DNA from: Ascarosepion bandense
Taxonomy: Eukaryota; Mollusca; Cephalopoda; Sepiida; Sepiidae
Assembly (NCBI GenBank): GCA_037127315.1
Contig: JBBBDQ010001451.1
Location: 538,501-602,500, forward strand
Reading direction: 5' to 3'
Length of the DNA: 64,000 nt
Part shown: one piece after another, positions 50,198 through 62,000 of the stretch
How positions within the stretch are numbered: position 1 is the first letter of the stretch
Layout of the letters: each line of letters begins with the position of its first letter
Translations under genes and position numbers: made by a program
The notes under the pieces: generated by a model
What the model was told of the DNA's origin: nothing
The model's input: the letters and a program-made list of their open reading frames with translations, nothing else
The model's database searches: none

Positions 50198-50767
50198 TAT
50201 TATTACTTTGCAAAATTTTACAAGAATAAATAACATGCATTAAATTAAGGAGAAACCAACCCCAAAACAAAACAACACCTACCAACCCCTATACATTTTT
50301 ATGAAAGATATATTTTATAAAAAATATATTTTATAAAAAACAATAACAAAAAAAATTAAAAAAACAAAAAAGAAAATGCACACACCCCAATACAAAATAA
50401 CATACATTAAATTAAGGAGAAACCAACCCCAAAACAAAACAACACCTACCAACCCCTAAACCAAAGGCGCCAGCAGCACCAGCCCTTTCACGATTAATAG
50501 ATTAACCTATCATGAGCTCTGCCGAAAACAAGCACTTAACCCTAAGACCAGTAAAAAGGTCAACGAAACTCAAAATACAGACCACCCCCTTTAACACCCA
50601 AAAATAACAAATCCAACAGAAATATACGGTCTTTTCAACTGGATAATTCTTATTACTAAAAAATTCACCTGAGGATGAAGCCAAAACATAATGGGCTGGC
50701 TTCGAAACATGAGAAATTTTTTGTGTAGTGATACTATGAATTTAAAAACATTGTAACAACCATTACA

Positions 50768-50768
<1 letters not shown>
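50198..50768. repeat. Penelope-type untranslated region with direct repeat
   Basis: A ~57-bp sequence ('taaattaaggagaaaccaac', 'cccaaaacaaaacaacacct') occurs at 50239 and 50406. Downstream, 50669-50708 holds a hammerhead-like block: ctgaggat, then stem gaagcc (50676-50681) with ggcttc (50698-50703), then gaaac. The core has one extra base compared with a canonical hammerhead. This layout is typical of decayed Penelope-like termini. No coding region is recognised. Confidence 0.45.

Positions 50769-50769
<1 letters not shown>

Positions 50770-50846
<77 letters not shown>
50770..50846. repeat. (TA)n microsatellite, longest in window
   Basis: About 76 bp of perfect TA between the Penelope-type block and a LINE. 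Confidence 0.95.
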
Positions 50847-50847
<1 letters not shown>

Positions 50848-50848
<1 letters not shown>

Positions 50849-51692
50849 ATAGGATTTCAATGCGTCTAAGACCAAGCTGCTCTCTGTCAATCATCACAGG
50901 CAACCTCTCCTTACCCTCTCTTCCGATCTCAAGTGGAACCACTACATTGAGTCAATAGCTAAATCCACTGCTAGGAAGGCTGGGACTCTGTATAGGGCCA
51001 GAATGTTTCTTCCGACTGAATCCATCCTGCATATATACAAATCTACCATTCGTCCGTGCATGGAATACTGCTGTCATATATGGTCAGGCGTCCCTGTTGT
51101 TCATTTCAGTGTTCTTGACAGGCTCCAAAGGAGAATCAGTCATGTGATAGGTACAGACTTGGCGGCTCGACACCAGCCAATGTGGCTTCCTTCTGTTCAA
51201 TAAATACTTTCCTGACTTCTACTCCAACGAACTTAAGTCACTGGTCCACATTAGTTTACTCGTGCAACCAGACTGGTAACTGGGTCTCACCCATTCACAG
51301 TTAGATAAACCAAATGCAACCGACAATTCTACTCCATCAGTTTCTTTTTCTCGCACTTCCCGCTTGTGGAACTCGCTTTCCTTTATTGCTTTCCTGACGG
51401 CTACAACCTCCAGGAATTCAAATGCAATGTCAATACCCATCTCTTAGCCACTTGACTCCAGTTCTTTCCACACCACCCTGGATATCATTTCCGTTCTCTC
51501 CACGTTTGCAACAGTCATCATACCTGTATTCCCCCCCTTTTCTTGCTCATTTCTAACTGGATCGTATTTCTCTTCCCTCTCTTCACTCTTTCGTATCTAA
51601 TCCTTTTACTCTTATGTACCCTCTAATATTTTTACTCTTTTGTAGCCCCCTGTACATCAGTGGCGTTAGCGCCTTGCTCGGAGGCGACACGA
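50848..51692 (+). mobile_element. Jockey/CR1-like LINE 3' part
   Basis: Starts in 'ttcaatgcgtctaagaccaa' (family FNASKTKL after the RT), then 'PTESILHIYKSTIRPCMEYC', 'CHIWSGVPVVHFSVLDRLQR', 'RISHVIGTDLAARHQ', a frameshift, and the 3' UTR to 'gcgttagcgccttgctcgga'. It extends further 5' than the copies at 23795 and 41001. A different subfamily, closer to 55058-55610. Confidence 0.85.
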
Positions 51693-52370
51693 CAAAGGTA
51701 GGGATGGAATAAAATTCCGTATCCAAAAAACGTTATTCTTAAAAAGTGCTCAGTACAAAGCGAATAATATTTATTAAAATTTATAACATAAGTAGGTTAT
51801 AATATCACGACAAAAGTAAATATTTTGTTTCGACATTTCTTGTTTTATGACTTTTAAATTAGATGGTACTAATTGCCAGTTAAAGAGTTTTAAGTGGTTC
51901 AAATGTAGTCAACCCACCACAATAGAAGAGACATTGATTCTGTGATAATCAAATTACAACTAATTTATTACTTGAAGAACATGACAATATGACTTAAAAA
52001 CAAATTACTGGTCCATTAACGTTAATTTTTGATTAAAATAGAGATCAGTACATTTGACTACTAATTTCACTTTAAAATAAAATTTTTTGTAAGAAAATAA
52101 TTATGAACTGAAGAATAGAGAGAAAAAAAAAGGAAAAGTATCTCAATCTAACATATTAAAGCTTCTTTAGAGACCGAGAGAAAAAGAAAAAAGAAAAAGA
52201 ACAAAGAACAAAGATATATTATAAATGGTGTGTTGGGATTTCGTATTGGTCAGATTTGAATTATCCATTGATTTAATACACTGAAGAAATATCTGATCAA
52301 TATGAACTAACCCCAAATCAGAACAAACCAGTATACTGTCTCTTTGTTTTTTGGTTTTTACTTTATTCTC
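51693..52370. other. AT-rich sequence; segment D fragment at its start
   Basis: 51695-51765 ('ggaataaaattccgtatcca') is the reverse of segment D seen at 20200-20267. The rest has no recognised feature. 52120-52215 is A-rich. Confidence 0.4.
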
Positions 52371-52371
52371 T

Positions 52372-52402
52372 GATGAAGCTTCAATAAAACCGAAACATGT
52401 GA
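52372..52402 (+). repeat. Hammerhead-like Penelope terminus relic
   Basis: ctgatgaagcttcaataaaa then ccgaaacatgtg. CUGAUGA and GAAAC are intact, stem II (gcuu...aacc) is decayed and position 17 is G, so cleavage is not expected. The layout matches the minimal hammerheads described in Penelope-like elements. Confidence 0.5.
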
Positions 52403-52411
52403 TATTAGGAT

Positions 52412-53290
52412 CAGTCAGTCAAATGCCATACGTGATACACGCTTGGGCGATCATATCTCGAAAGAGACATGACTGATTGGGTAGAAGATTATCCCGCACG
52501 AGGTTGCCATTATTTTTTGCGGTAAACTGGTGGTCACCAGTTTGAACCGGTTTAAACCCAATCTCTCCTATTATTTGAATCATAGATAGAGGAGGAATAG
52601 ATGTATTACATTGTTAAGTAGTAATTGGTAGGGGATCAGTTTATTACTTTATAACAATAGAAAACAAATCCCCACTTTATTCCCAGTAGAAGTTTTAATT
52701 ATGTTTCCAAAGATTATATTCACTCAGTCAGTTAAGTACCATACGTGATACATACTTTGGGCGATAATCTTTTTTTCGAGACTTGACTAACTCGGTAGAA
52801 GATTTTCCCGCAGTAGGTTGCCATTGATTTCTGCGGCGGACTGGTTGCCAGCCAAGGCTATAGAACCCAACCTGTCCTTTTATTTGACTCAGAGCTAGAG
52901 GGAGAAGAAATGTATTATATTATTAAGTAGTAATAAGTGGGGGATCAGTTTATTACTTCATAACAATAGAAAACCGATACCCCACTTTATGCCCAGTAGA
53001 GGTTTTAATTGTTTCCGACTATTCAGTCAGTCATACGTGATACACACTGACTGGGTAGAAAATTATTCCGCAGTAGGTTACCACTACTTTCTGCGGTAGA
53101 CTGGTTGCCAGCCGAGGGTATAGAACTCAATCTATTCTGTTATTTAACCCATAACTGGAGGGAATAGATTTATTAATACATTTCCCAATAATATTTATGC
53201 GTAAGTGAATGCAAGGAATTCAACTGGAATTTGAACTCGGCACCCGGTTTGTCGTTTCCAAGTCGATATCCATTGCACCACAGCGGACAT
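52412..53290 (-). mobile_element. SINE family 1, tandem trimer
   Basis: Three minus-strand units: 53024-53290 (with tRNA-like head, 'gatatccattgcaccacag'), 52723-52915 and 52412-52600 (both lacking the head). The linkers 52601-52722 and 52916-53023 each carry the same hairpin as the dimer at 46350. Order and linker are the same as in the dimer, so multimers are a property of the family. Confidence 0.8.
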
Positions 53291-53294
53291 CCGA

Positions 53295-53522
53295 ATGAAT
53301 TCGTTTACATTCACTTACACACAAATACTCTTGGGAAAGGTATTAATCCGTCTCTTCCCTCTAGTTATGGGTTAAATAACAGGACAGATTAGGTTCTATA
53401 GCCTTGGCTGGCAACCAGTCTACCTCTGAAAGTAATGGCAACCTACTGCGAAATAATCTACCCAGTCTCTTTCAAGACATGATCGCCCAAGCGTGTATCA
53501 TGTATGGCACTTTACTGACTGA
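53295..53522 (+). mobile_element. SINE family 1, inverted neighbour of the trimer
   Basis: Plus strand, starts in the body ('cattcacttacacacaaata') and ends 'cactttactgactga'. With the trimer it forms a head-to-head inverted repeat. The head region is missing. Confidence 0.8.
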
Positions 53523-53673
53523 TATTGGGATACGTTTCCGGTTTGTTCTTTTTTCTTTATTCTACACATACCTATATGCCAGGTACTTCCTCTATCTCTC
53601 TTGGACCCTAACCACATATTCGTGTGCAACTATAGTTAATATCTCTCTCTACTCCCTCTCTCTCATTCCTTCC

Positions 53674-53687
<14 letters not shown>
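53523..53687. other. Short spacer, CT-rich
   Basis: CT repeats from 53645 leading into a TA run (53688-53712). The 143-codon frame crossing this region is composed of SINE and microsatellite sequence and is not a gene. Confidence 0.5.
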
Positions 53688-53706
<19 letters not shown>

Positions 53707-53710
53707 TATA

Positions 53711-53868
53711 TAGTCATCCGCAAACAGATCTGTTTCGCTGTACCACAGTTCATCAGTACGGTTAGACAGCCGATTACATTTTACCCAGGACTGAAACCCG
53801 ACAGAATTGGCGTCAGTTCGCGATTCTACCTCTGAGCTATGAGCGCTTGGTAGAAAGAGGAATATATA
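53711..53868 (-). mobile_element. SINE family 3, copy 3 (complete)
   Basis: Minus strand: 'agcgctcatagctcagaggt' head, A box TAGCTCAGAGG (53839-53829, exact match to TRGYNNARNNG), B box GGTTTCAGTCC (53798-53788), hammerhead (53761-53718), 'atgac' and a (TA)n tail. Best-preserved Pol III promoter of the family. Confidence 0.85.
53718..53761 (-). ncRNA. Hammerhead ribozyme in SINE family 3, copy 3
   Basis: Stem I is CCGUA (53761-53757) with UGCGG (53722-53718). CUGAUGA is at 53756-53750. Stem II is ACUGU (53749-53745) with ACAGC (53741-53737); the closing A-C is a mismatch, the other four pairs are good. GAA is at 53736-53734. Stem III is ACAG (53733-53730) with CUGU (53727-53724), perfect, 2-nt loop. 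Position 17 is U at 53723 (GUU triplet, permitted). Confidence 0.8.
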
Positions 53869-53872
53869 TATA

Positions 53873-53964
53873 TATATCCGCAGACAGATCTGTTTTGCTG
53901 TATCACAACTCATCAGTACGGTTAAACTCCGATTGCTTTTTAACCCAGGATTGAAACCCGACCG

Positions 53965-53969
<5 letters not shown>
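53873..53969 (-). mobile_element. SINE family 3, copy 4 (5'-truncated)
   Basis: Same orientation as copy 3 and next to it. B box GGTTTCAATCC (53958-53948) is present. The A box is replaced by (TA)n from 53968 to 54012. TA tail at 53862-53877. Tandem arrangement of two copies. Confidence 0.8.
53878..53921 (-). ncRNA. Hammerhead ribozyme in SINE family 3, copy 4 (core mutation)
   Basis: Stem I is CCGUA/UGCGG. CUGAUGA is at 53916-53910. Stem II is GUUGU (53909-53905) with ACAGC (53901-53897). Stem III is ACAG/CUGU, and C17 at 53883. The core triplet GAA is AAA here (53896-53894), so G12 is lost. G12 is required for catalysis, so this copy should be inactive. Confidence 0.8.

Positions 53970-54012
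<43 letters not shown>
53968..54012. repeat. (TA)n microsatellite
   Basis: Perfect TA run. Confidence 0.95.
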
Positions 54013-54015
<3 letters not shown>

Positions 54016-54179
54016 AGTTTCGTTAAAAGAAACTGAGGAGGAACTGAGGTTAAATTATTTATTTAAATTAATTGACTTGGCAACCAAAGAAAGCACAACA
54101 AATAAAAAAAATTGAACCGCATTTCGTTTTCAGTCGTTTTTAAAGGAATATTTATAAAAGAGAGATTGTTGCCCAAATA

Positions 54180-54263
54180 CACAATACACACACGCGAGCG
54201 CAAAAACACGCACGCACGCACACACCTACACACGCACGCGCGCGCACACACACACACACACAT
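54180..54263. repeat. (CA)n / (CG)-containing microsatellite
   Basis: Mixed cacacgcacg repeats. Confidence 0.9.
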
Positions 54264-54324
54264 ATATACGATTTAAATGTGGATAAGAATTCAACAGAAT
54301 GGTAAATATATAAAAGAGACTTTG

Positions 54325-54442
54325 AAAGCTTTATTTCGACATGATCACCGATCAATCAATTTCATTTGTAAATAAGATCTGTTTTACTGATGACGTTGAT
54401 TGATTGGGGAAACATGTCAAAATGAAGCTTTTCCAAATTTTC
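54325..54442. repeat. Inverted repeat with hammerhead-like core
   Basis: Left 'gaaagctttatttcgacatg', 'atcaatcaat' and right 'attgattgattgggg', 'aaacatgtcaaaatgaagct' are imperfect reverse complements. The right arm contains ctgatgacgttgattgattg then gggaaacatgtc: core CUGAUGA, GAAAC and a GUC triplet are kept, stem II is not. Same design as the pair at 6618-6795. Probably a Penelope-like terminus. Confidence 0.5.
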
Positions 54443-54742
54443 TCATCTATTTTCTATATATATATATATATAATTACGAACCTCATTCTATCAGTAATTT
54501 CTTCAACAAATATTTACTTTGTCTTGAAAAGGTGCAAATCTGATTAAACAAAATTACCTCACAGGTATCTATTCCATACTTTTAGAAAATAGTTTGCTCA
54601 TTCCGACACCAAATTTCATGCCGTGTCAGCCAATATTTTTTCGGTAATCCATCGCGAAAAATGTATGATGCTAAAGAATCCTTACCATTTTAAAAAATAG
54701 AACCAAAACCATCTTCGTTCTTTTGTTTTTGCATATTTCAGG

Positions 54743-54782
54743 CTTCCTTCCTTCCTTCCTTCCTTCCTTCCTTCCTTCCTTC
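54743..54782. repeat. (CCTT)n microsatellite
   Basis: Ten cttc units. Confidence 0.95.
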
Positions 54783-54965
54783 AAGTGTAAATCTAAAAGA
54801 GAGACGGATGCTATAAATTAATCTGTATCTAATATTGCAAATTGTAGGCTTTGTCAGTTTGAACCCATATAGGATACCGATTTCGATGATTGTCCTTTCG
54901 ATTATTTAAATTAAGATAAGATGTATAGTCGACTCGTTTAAAAATTAAGCCATATACGGATTCAT
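54783..54965. other. Unassigned, ending in segment D
   Basis: 54915-54975 ('agtcgactcgtttaaaaatt', 'agccatatacggattcatat') is the reverse complement of segment D at 20143-20190. The rest is not recognised. Confidence 0.45.
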
Positions 54966-55050
54966 ATTTGAGCTTCTTTTCTCGCACTTCCCGCCTGGAA
55001 CTCCCTTCCATATTCTTGCTTTCCTGACGGCTACAACCTCCAAGAAAGGA
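54966..55050 (+). mobile_element. LINE ORF-end fragment, out of order
   Basis: 'agcttcttttctcgcacttc' to 'tgacggctacaacctccaag' is the end of the LINE ORF, but it is followed, not preceded, by earlier ORF sequence (55058 onward). With segment D this reproduces the junction at 20090-20145 in inverse orientation. Confidence 0.7.
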
Positions 55051-55057
55051 GAGCCAA

Positions 55058-55612
55058 AATGTTTTTCCCAGCTGAATCCATCCTGCATATATACAACTCT
55101 ACCATTCGTCCGTGCATGGAATACTGCTGTCATATATGGTCAGGCGTCCCTGCTGTTCATTTCAGTGTTCTTGACAGGCTCCAAAGAAGAATCAGTAATA
55201 TGATAGGTACCGACTTGGCCGCTCTACTCCAGCCGACGGGATGTGGCTTCCCTCTGTTCTATAAATACTTTCCTGACTTCTGCTTGAATGAAATTAAGTC
55301 ACTGGTGCCCCTGCCACATTAGTTTACCCGTGCAACCAGACTGGTAACTGGGTCTCACCCATTCACAGTTAGATAAACCAAATGCAACCGACAATTCTAC
55401 TCCAGCAGTTTCTTTTTCTCGCACTTCCCGCTTGTGGAACTCGCTTTCCTTTACTGCTTTTCTGACGGCAACAACCTCCAGGAATTCAAATGCAATGTCA
55501 ATACCCATCTCTTAGCCACTTGACTCCAGTTCTTTCCACACCACCCTGTATATCCTTTCCTTTCTGTCCACCTTTGCAACTGTCATCACATCTGTATTAC
55601 CATCCTTCTTTC
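55058..55612 (+). mobile_element. Jockey/CR1-like LINE 3' part
   Basis: MFFPAESILHIYNSTIRPCM at 55059, 'SGVPAVHFSVLDRLQRRISN', 'MIGTDLAALLQPTG', a frame break after ~87 codons, 'ttctttttctcgcacttccc' and the UTR to 'cagcctgtatatcttttac' (55620). The last ~100 bp of the normal UTR and the terminal motif are missing. Subfamily of 50848-51692. Confidence 0.85.
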
Positions 55613-55639
55613 TACATCAGCCTGTATATCTTTTACTTC

Positions 55640-55935
55640 TTCTCTCTCTGAACAATGAAAGAAAGAATAAAAACATAAATCAGTATTGATTTTTGATAAT
55701 ATTTTTTCATTTTAATTTCATCTCCTTTTTATTAATATGCTATTAGTTCTAATGTTATAAAAAGTTTCGGATAAAAACGAAATGGAATTAATAAACTACA
55801 TATTTAATTTATTTGTTTAAACATTATTTTCAATCTATACTCGTATTTGAATAGATATTCTGTTTTTAATTAAACAATATATCTTCATTTATAAGTCTAC
55901 CGGCTTGATTATTAAAGAGAAATTTGGTTATGAAA
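55640..55935. other. No recognised feature
   Basis: AT-rich. Confidence 0.4.
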
Positions 55936-55940
55936 ATGTG

Positions 55941-56027
55941 AGGACATGATCCAAACCTGCGATCCCTAATAACATAGGAGAATCGTCATTTGATCTGAGA
56001 GGTCATAATCCACTCGACCAAGAATTA
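55941..56027 (-). pseudogene. Class II tRNA-like sequence
   Basis: The minus strand reads 'ggtcgagtggattatgacct', 'ctcagatcaaatgac', 'ctcctatgttattagggatc' and 'gcaggtttggatcatg'. The A-box-like 'gtcgagtgg.tta' and B-box-like 'aggtttggatca' with a long variable arm between them resemble a Leu- or Ser-type tRNA. No closed acceptor stem is evident. A decayed tRNA pseudogene or another SINE head. Confidence 0.35.
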
Positions 56028-56057
56028 TTTCACACTTTAAACGAAGCCAAGTAAAAA

Positions 56058-59000
56058 ATTGTACAATATATTTATATAAAATTGTGTATATAATGAGAGA
56101 TTGTGTACAATTGTGTATATAATGAAATTTATACAATGTTACATATAAAATTGTGTATATAATGAGAGATTGTGTACAATTGTGTGTATATAATGAGAGA
56201 TTGTATACAATATATTTATATAAAATTGTGTATATAATGAGATTGTGTACAATTGTGTATATAATGAGAGATTGTATACAATATATTTATATAAAATTGT
56301 GTATATAATGAGAGATTGTGTACAATTGTATATATATTGAGAGAAATTTGTATACAATATATATATAAGGTGTACATATAATGAGAGATTATTTACAATT
56401 GTGTATATAATGAGAGATTGTATACAATATATTTATATAAAATTGTGTATATAATGAGAGATTGTAGCAATTGTTAATTGTATATAATGAGAGATTGTAT
56501 ACAATATATTTATATAAAATTGTGTATATAATGAAGTTATGTAATTGTGTATATAATGAGAGATTGTATACAATATATTTATATAAAATTCTGTATATAA
56601 TGAGAGATTATATAATTGTATATAATGATTATTATACAATATATTTATATAAAATTGTGTATATAATGAGAGATTGTACAATTGTGTATATAATGAGGGT
56701 GTATACAATATATTTATATAAAATTGTGTATATAATGAGAGATTATATACAATATATTTATATAAAATTGTGTATATAATGAGAGATTGTATACAATATA
56801 TTTATATAAAATTGTGTATATAATAGGGGTACTTAATACAATATATTTATATAAAATTGTATATAATGAGAGATTGTATACAATATATTTATAAATTGTG
56901 TATATAATGAGAGATTGTATTACAATTGTGTATATAATGAGAGATTGTATACAATATATTTATATAAAATTGTGTATATAATGAGAGATTATATATAAAT
57001 ATAATATATTAGTTATTATATAATGAGGAATTGTATACAATATATTTATATAAAATTGTATATATAATAGAGATTATATATATATTTATATAATTATTAT
57101 ATAATGAGAGATTGTATACAATATATTTATATAAAATTGTGTATATAATGAGAGATTGTATACAATATATTTATATAAAATTGTGTATATAATGAGAGAT
57201 TGTATACAATATATTTATATAAAATTGTGTATATAATAGGGTGTATACAATATATTTATATAAAATTGTATATAATAAATTGTACAATTGTGTATATAAT
57301 GAGAGATTATACAATATATTTATATAAAATTGTGTATATAATGAGAGATGTATACAATATATTTATATAAAATTGTGTATATAATGAGAGATTGTATACA
57401 ATATATTTATATAAAATTGTGTATATAATGAGAGATTGTATACAATATATTTATATAAAATTGTGTATATAATGGGAGTGTATACAATATATTTATATAA
57501 AATTGTGTATATAATGAGAGATTGTATACAATATATTTATATAAAATTGTGTATATAATAAGTGTATACAATATATTTATATAAAATTGTGTATATAATG
57601 AGGTGTGTACAATTGTGTATATAATGGTGTATACAATATATTTATATAAAATTGTGTATATAATGAGAGATTGTGTACAATATATTTATATAAAATTGTG
57701 TATATAATGAAGATTATATCACAATATGTTTATATAAAATTGTGTATATAATGAGAGATTGTACATACAATTGTATATATAATGAAGTTATACAATATAT
57801 TTATATAAAATTATATATATAATGAGAGATTGTGTACAATTGTGTGTGTGGGGTGTATACAATATATTTATATAAAATTGTGTATATAATGAGAGATTGT
57901 GTACAATTGTGTATATAATAAGAGGTGTATAATATATTTATATAAAATTGTGTATATAATGAGAGATTGTGTACAATTGTATATAATAAGTTATATACAA
58001 TATATTTAAAATTGTGTATATAATGAGAGATTGTATACAATTGTGTATATAATGGTGTATACAATATATTTATATAAAATTGTGTATATAATGAGAGATT
58101 GTGTACAATTGTGTATATAATGAAGATTGTGTACAATATATCTATATAAAATTGTGTATATAATGAGAGATTGTGTACAATTGTGTATATAATGAGAGAT
58201 TGTATACAATATATTTATATAAAATTGTGTATATAATGAGAGATTGTGTACAATTGTGTATATAATGAGAGATTGTATACAATATATTTATATAAAATTG
58301 TGTATATAATGAGAGATTGTGTACAATTGTGTATATAATGAGAGATTGTATACAATATATTTATATAAAATTGTGTATATAATGAGAGATTGTGTACAAT
58401 TGTGTATATAATGAGAGATTGTATACAATATATTTATATAAAATTGTGTATATAATGAGAGATTGTGTACAATTGTGTATATAATGAGAGATTGTATACA
58501 ATATATTTATATAAAATTGTGTATATAATGAGAGATTGTGTACAATTGTGTATATAATGAGAGATTGTATACAATATATTTATATAAAATTGTGTATATA
58601 ATGAGAGATTGTATACAATATATTTATATAAAATTGTGTATATAATGAGAGATTGTATACAATATATTTATATAAAATTGTGTATATAATGAGAGATTGT
58701 ATACAATATATTTATATAAAATTGTGTATATAATGAGAGATTGTATACAATATATTTATATAAAATTGTGTATATAATGAGAGATTGTATACAATATATT
58801 TATATAAAATTGTGTATATAATGAGAGATTGTGTACAATTGTGTATATAATGACAGATTGTATACAATATATTTATATAAAATTGTGTATATAATGAGAG
58901 ATTGTATACAATATATTTATATAAAATTGTGTATATAATGAGAGATTGTGTACAATTGTGTATATAATGAGAGATTGTATACAATATATTTATATAAAAT

Positions 59001-62000
59001 TGTGTATATAATGAGAGATTGTATACAATATATTTATATAAAATTGTGTATATAATGAGAGATTGTATACAATATATTTATATAAAATTGTGTATATAAT
59101 GAGAGATTGTATACAATATATTTATATAAAATTGTGTATATAATGAGAGATTGTATACAATATATTTATATAAAATTGTGTATATAATGAGAGATTGTAT
59201 ACAATATATTTATATAAAATTGTGTATATAATGAGAGATTGTATACAATATATTTATATAAAATTGTGTATATAATGAGAGATTGTATACAATATATTTA
59301 TATAAAATTGTGTATATAATGAGAGATTGTGTACAATTGTGTATATAATGAGAGATTGTATACAATATATTTATATAAAATTGTGTATATAATGAGAGAT
59401 TGTATACAATATATTTATATAAAATTGTGTATATAATGAGAGATTGTATACAATATATTTATATAAAATTGTGTATATAATGAGAGATTGTATACAATAT
59501 ATTTATATAAAATTGTGTATATAATGAGAGATTGTATACAATATATTTATATAAAATTGTGTATATAATGAGAGATTGTATACAATATATTTATATAAAA
59601 TTGTGTATATAATGAGAGATTGTATACAATATATTTATATAAAATTGTGTATATAATGAGAGATTGTGTACAATTGTGTATATAATGAGAGATTGTATAC
59701 AATATATTTATATAAAATTGTGTATATAATGAGAGATTGTGTACAATATATTTATATAAAATTGTGTATATAATGAGAGATTGTATACAATATATTTATA
59801 TAAAATTGTGTATATAATGAGAGATTGTGTACAATTGTGTATATAATGAGAGATTGTATACAATATATTTATATAAAATTGTGCATATAATGAGAGATTG
59901 TGTACAATTGTGTATATAATGAGAGATTGTATACAATATATTTATATAAAATTGTGTATATAATGAGAGATTGTGTACAATTGTGTATATAATGAGAGAT
60001 TGTATACAATATATTTATATAAAATTGTGTATATAATGAGAGATTGTGTACAATTGTGTATATAATGAGAGATTGTATACAATATATTTATATAACAAAA
60101 TTGTGTATATAATGAGAGATTGTGTACAATTGTGTATATAATGAGAGATTGTATACAATATATTTATATAAAATTGTGTATATAATGAGAGATTGTGTAC
60201 AATTGTGTATATAATGAGAGATTGTGTACAATATATCTATATAAAATTGTGTATATAATGAGAGATTGTGTACAACTTGTGTATATAATGAGAGATTGTA
60301 TACAATATATTTATATAAAATTGTGTATATAATGAGAGATTGTGTACAATTGTGTATATAATGAGAGATTGTATACAATATATTTATATAAAATTGTGTA
60401 TATAATGAGAGATTGTGTACAATTGTGTATATAATGAGAGATTGTATACAATATATTTATATAAAATTGTGTATATAATGAGAGATTGTGTACAATTGTG
60501 TATATAATGAGAGATTGTATACAATATATTTATATAAAATTGTGTATATAATGAGAGATTGTGTACAATTGTGTATATAATGAGAGATTGTATACAATAT
60601 ATTTATATAAAATTGTGTATATAATGAGAGATTGTGTACAATTGTGTATATAAGGAGAGATTGTATACAATATATTTATATAAAATTGTGTATATAATGA
60701 GAGATTGTGTACAATTGTGTATATAATGAGAGATTGTATACAATATATTTATATAAAATTGTGTATATAATGAGAGATTGTGTACAATTGTGTATATAAT
60801 GAGAGATTGTATACAATATATTTATATAAAATTGTGTATATATTAAGGGTGTGTTCAATTGTGTATATAATGAGAGATTGTATACAATATATTTATATAA
60901 AATTGTGTATATAATGAGAGATTGTGTACAATTGTGTATATAATGAGAGATGTATACAATATATTTATATAAAATTGTGTATATAATGAGAGATTGTGTA
61001 CAATTGTTAATATAATGAGAGATTGTATACAATATATTTATATAAAAATTGTGTATATAATGAGAGATTGTGTACAATTGTGTATATAATGAGGGTGTAT
61101 ACAATATATTTATATAAAATTGTGTATATAATGAGAGATTGTGTACAATTGTGTATATAATGAGAGATTGTATACAATATATTTCTATAAAATTGTGTAT
61201 ATAATGAGAGATTGTGTACAATTGTGTATATAATGAGAGACGTTGTATACAATATATTTATATAAAATTGTGTATATAATGAGAGATTGTGTACAATTGT
61301 GTATATAATGAGAGATTGTATACAATATATTTCTATAAAATTGTGTATATAATGAGAGATTGTACAATTGTGTATATAATGAGAGATTGTATACAATATA
61401 TTTATATAAAATTGTGTATATAATGAGAGATTGTGTACAATTGTGTATATAATGGTGTATACAATATATTTATATAAAATTGTGTATATAATGAGAGATT
61501 GTGTACAATTGTGTATATAATGAGAGATTGTATACAATATATTTATATAAAATTGTGTATATAATGAGAGATTGTGTACAATTGTGTATATAATGAGAGA
61601 TTGTATACCGTATATTTATATAAAATTGTGTATATAATGAGATTGTGTACAATTGTGTATATAATGAGAGATTGTATACAATATATTTATATAAAATTGT
61701 GTATATAATGAGAGATTGTGTACAATTGTGTATATAATGGGGTGTATACAATATATTTATATAAAATTGTGTATATAATGAGAGATTGTGTACAATTGTG
61801 TATATAATGAGAGATTGTATACAATATATTTATATAAAATTGTGTATATAATGAGAGATTGTGTACAATTGTGTATATAATGAGAGATTGTATACAATAT
61901 ATTTATATAAAATTGTGTATATAATGATTGTGCATGCACAACTGTGTATATAATGAGAGATTGTATACAATATATTTCTATAAAATTGTGTATATAATGA

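Noticed and set aside
53404..53835. 143-codon plus-strand frame
   Set aside because: Spans parts of two SINEs and a CT/TA microsatellite; no motif and no independent support.
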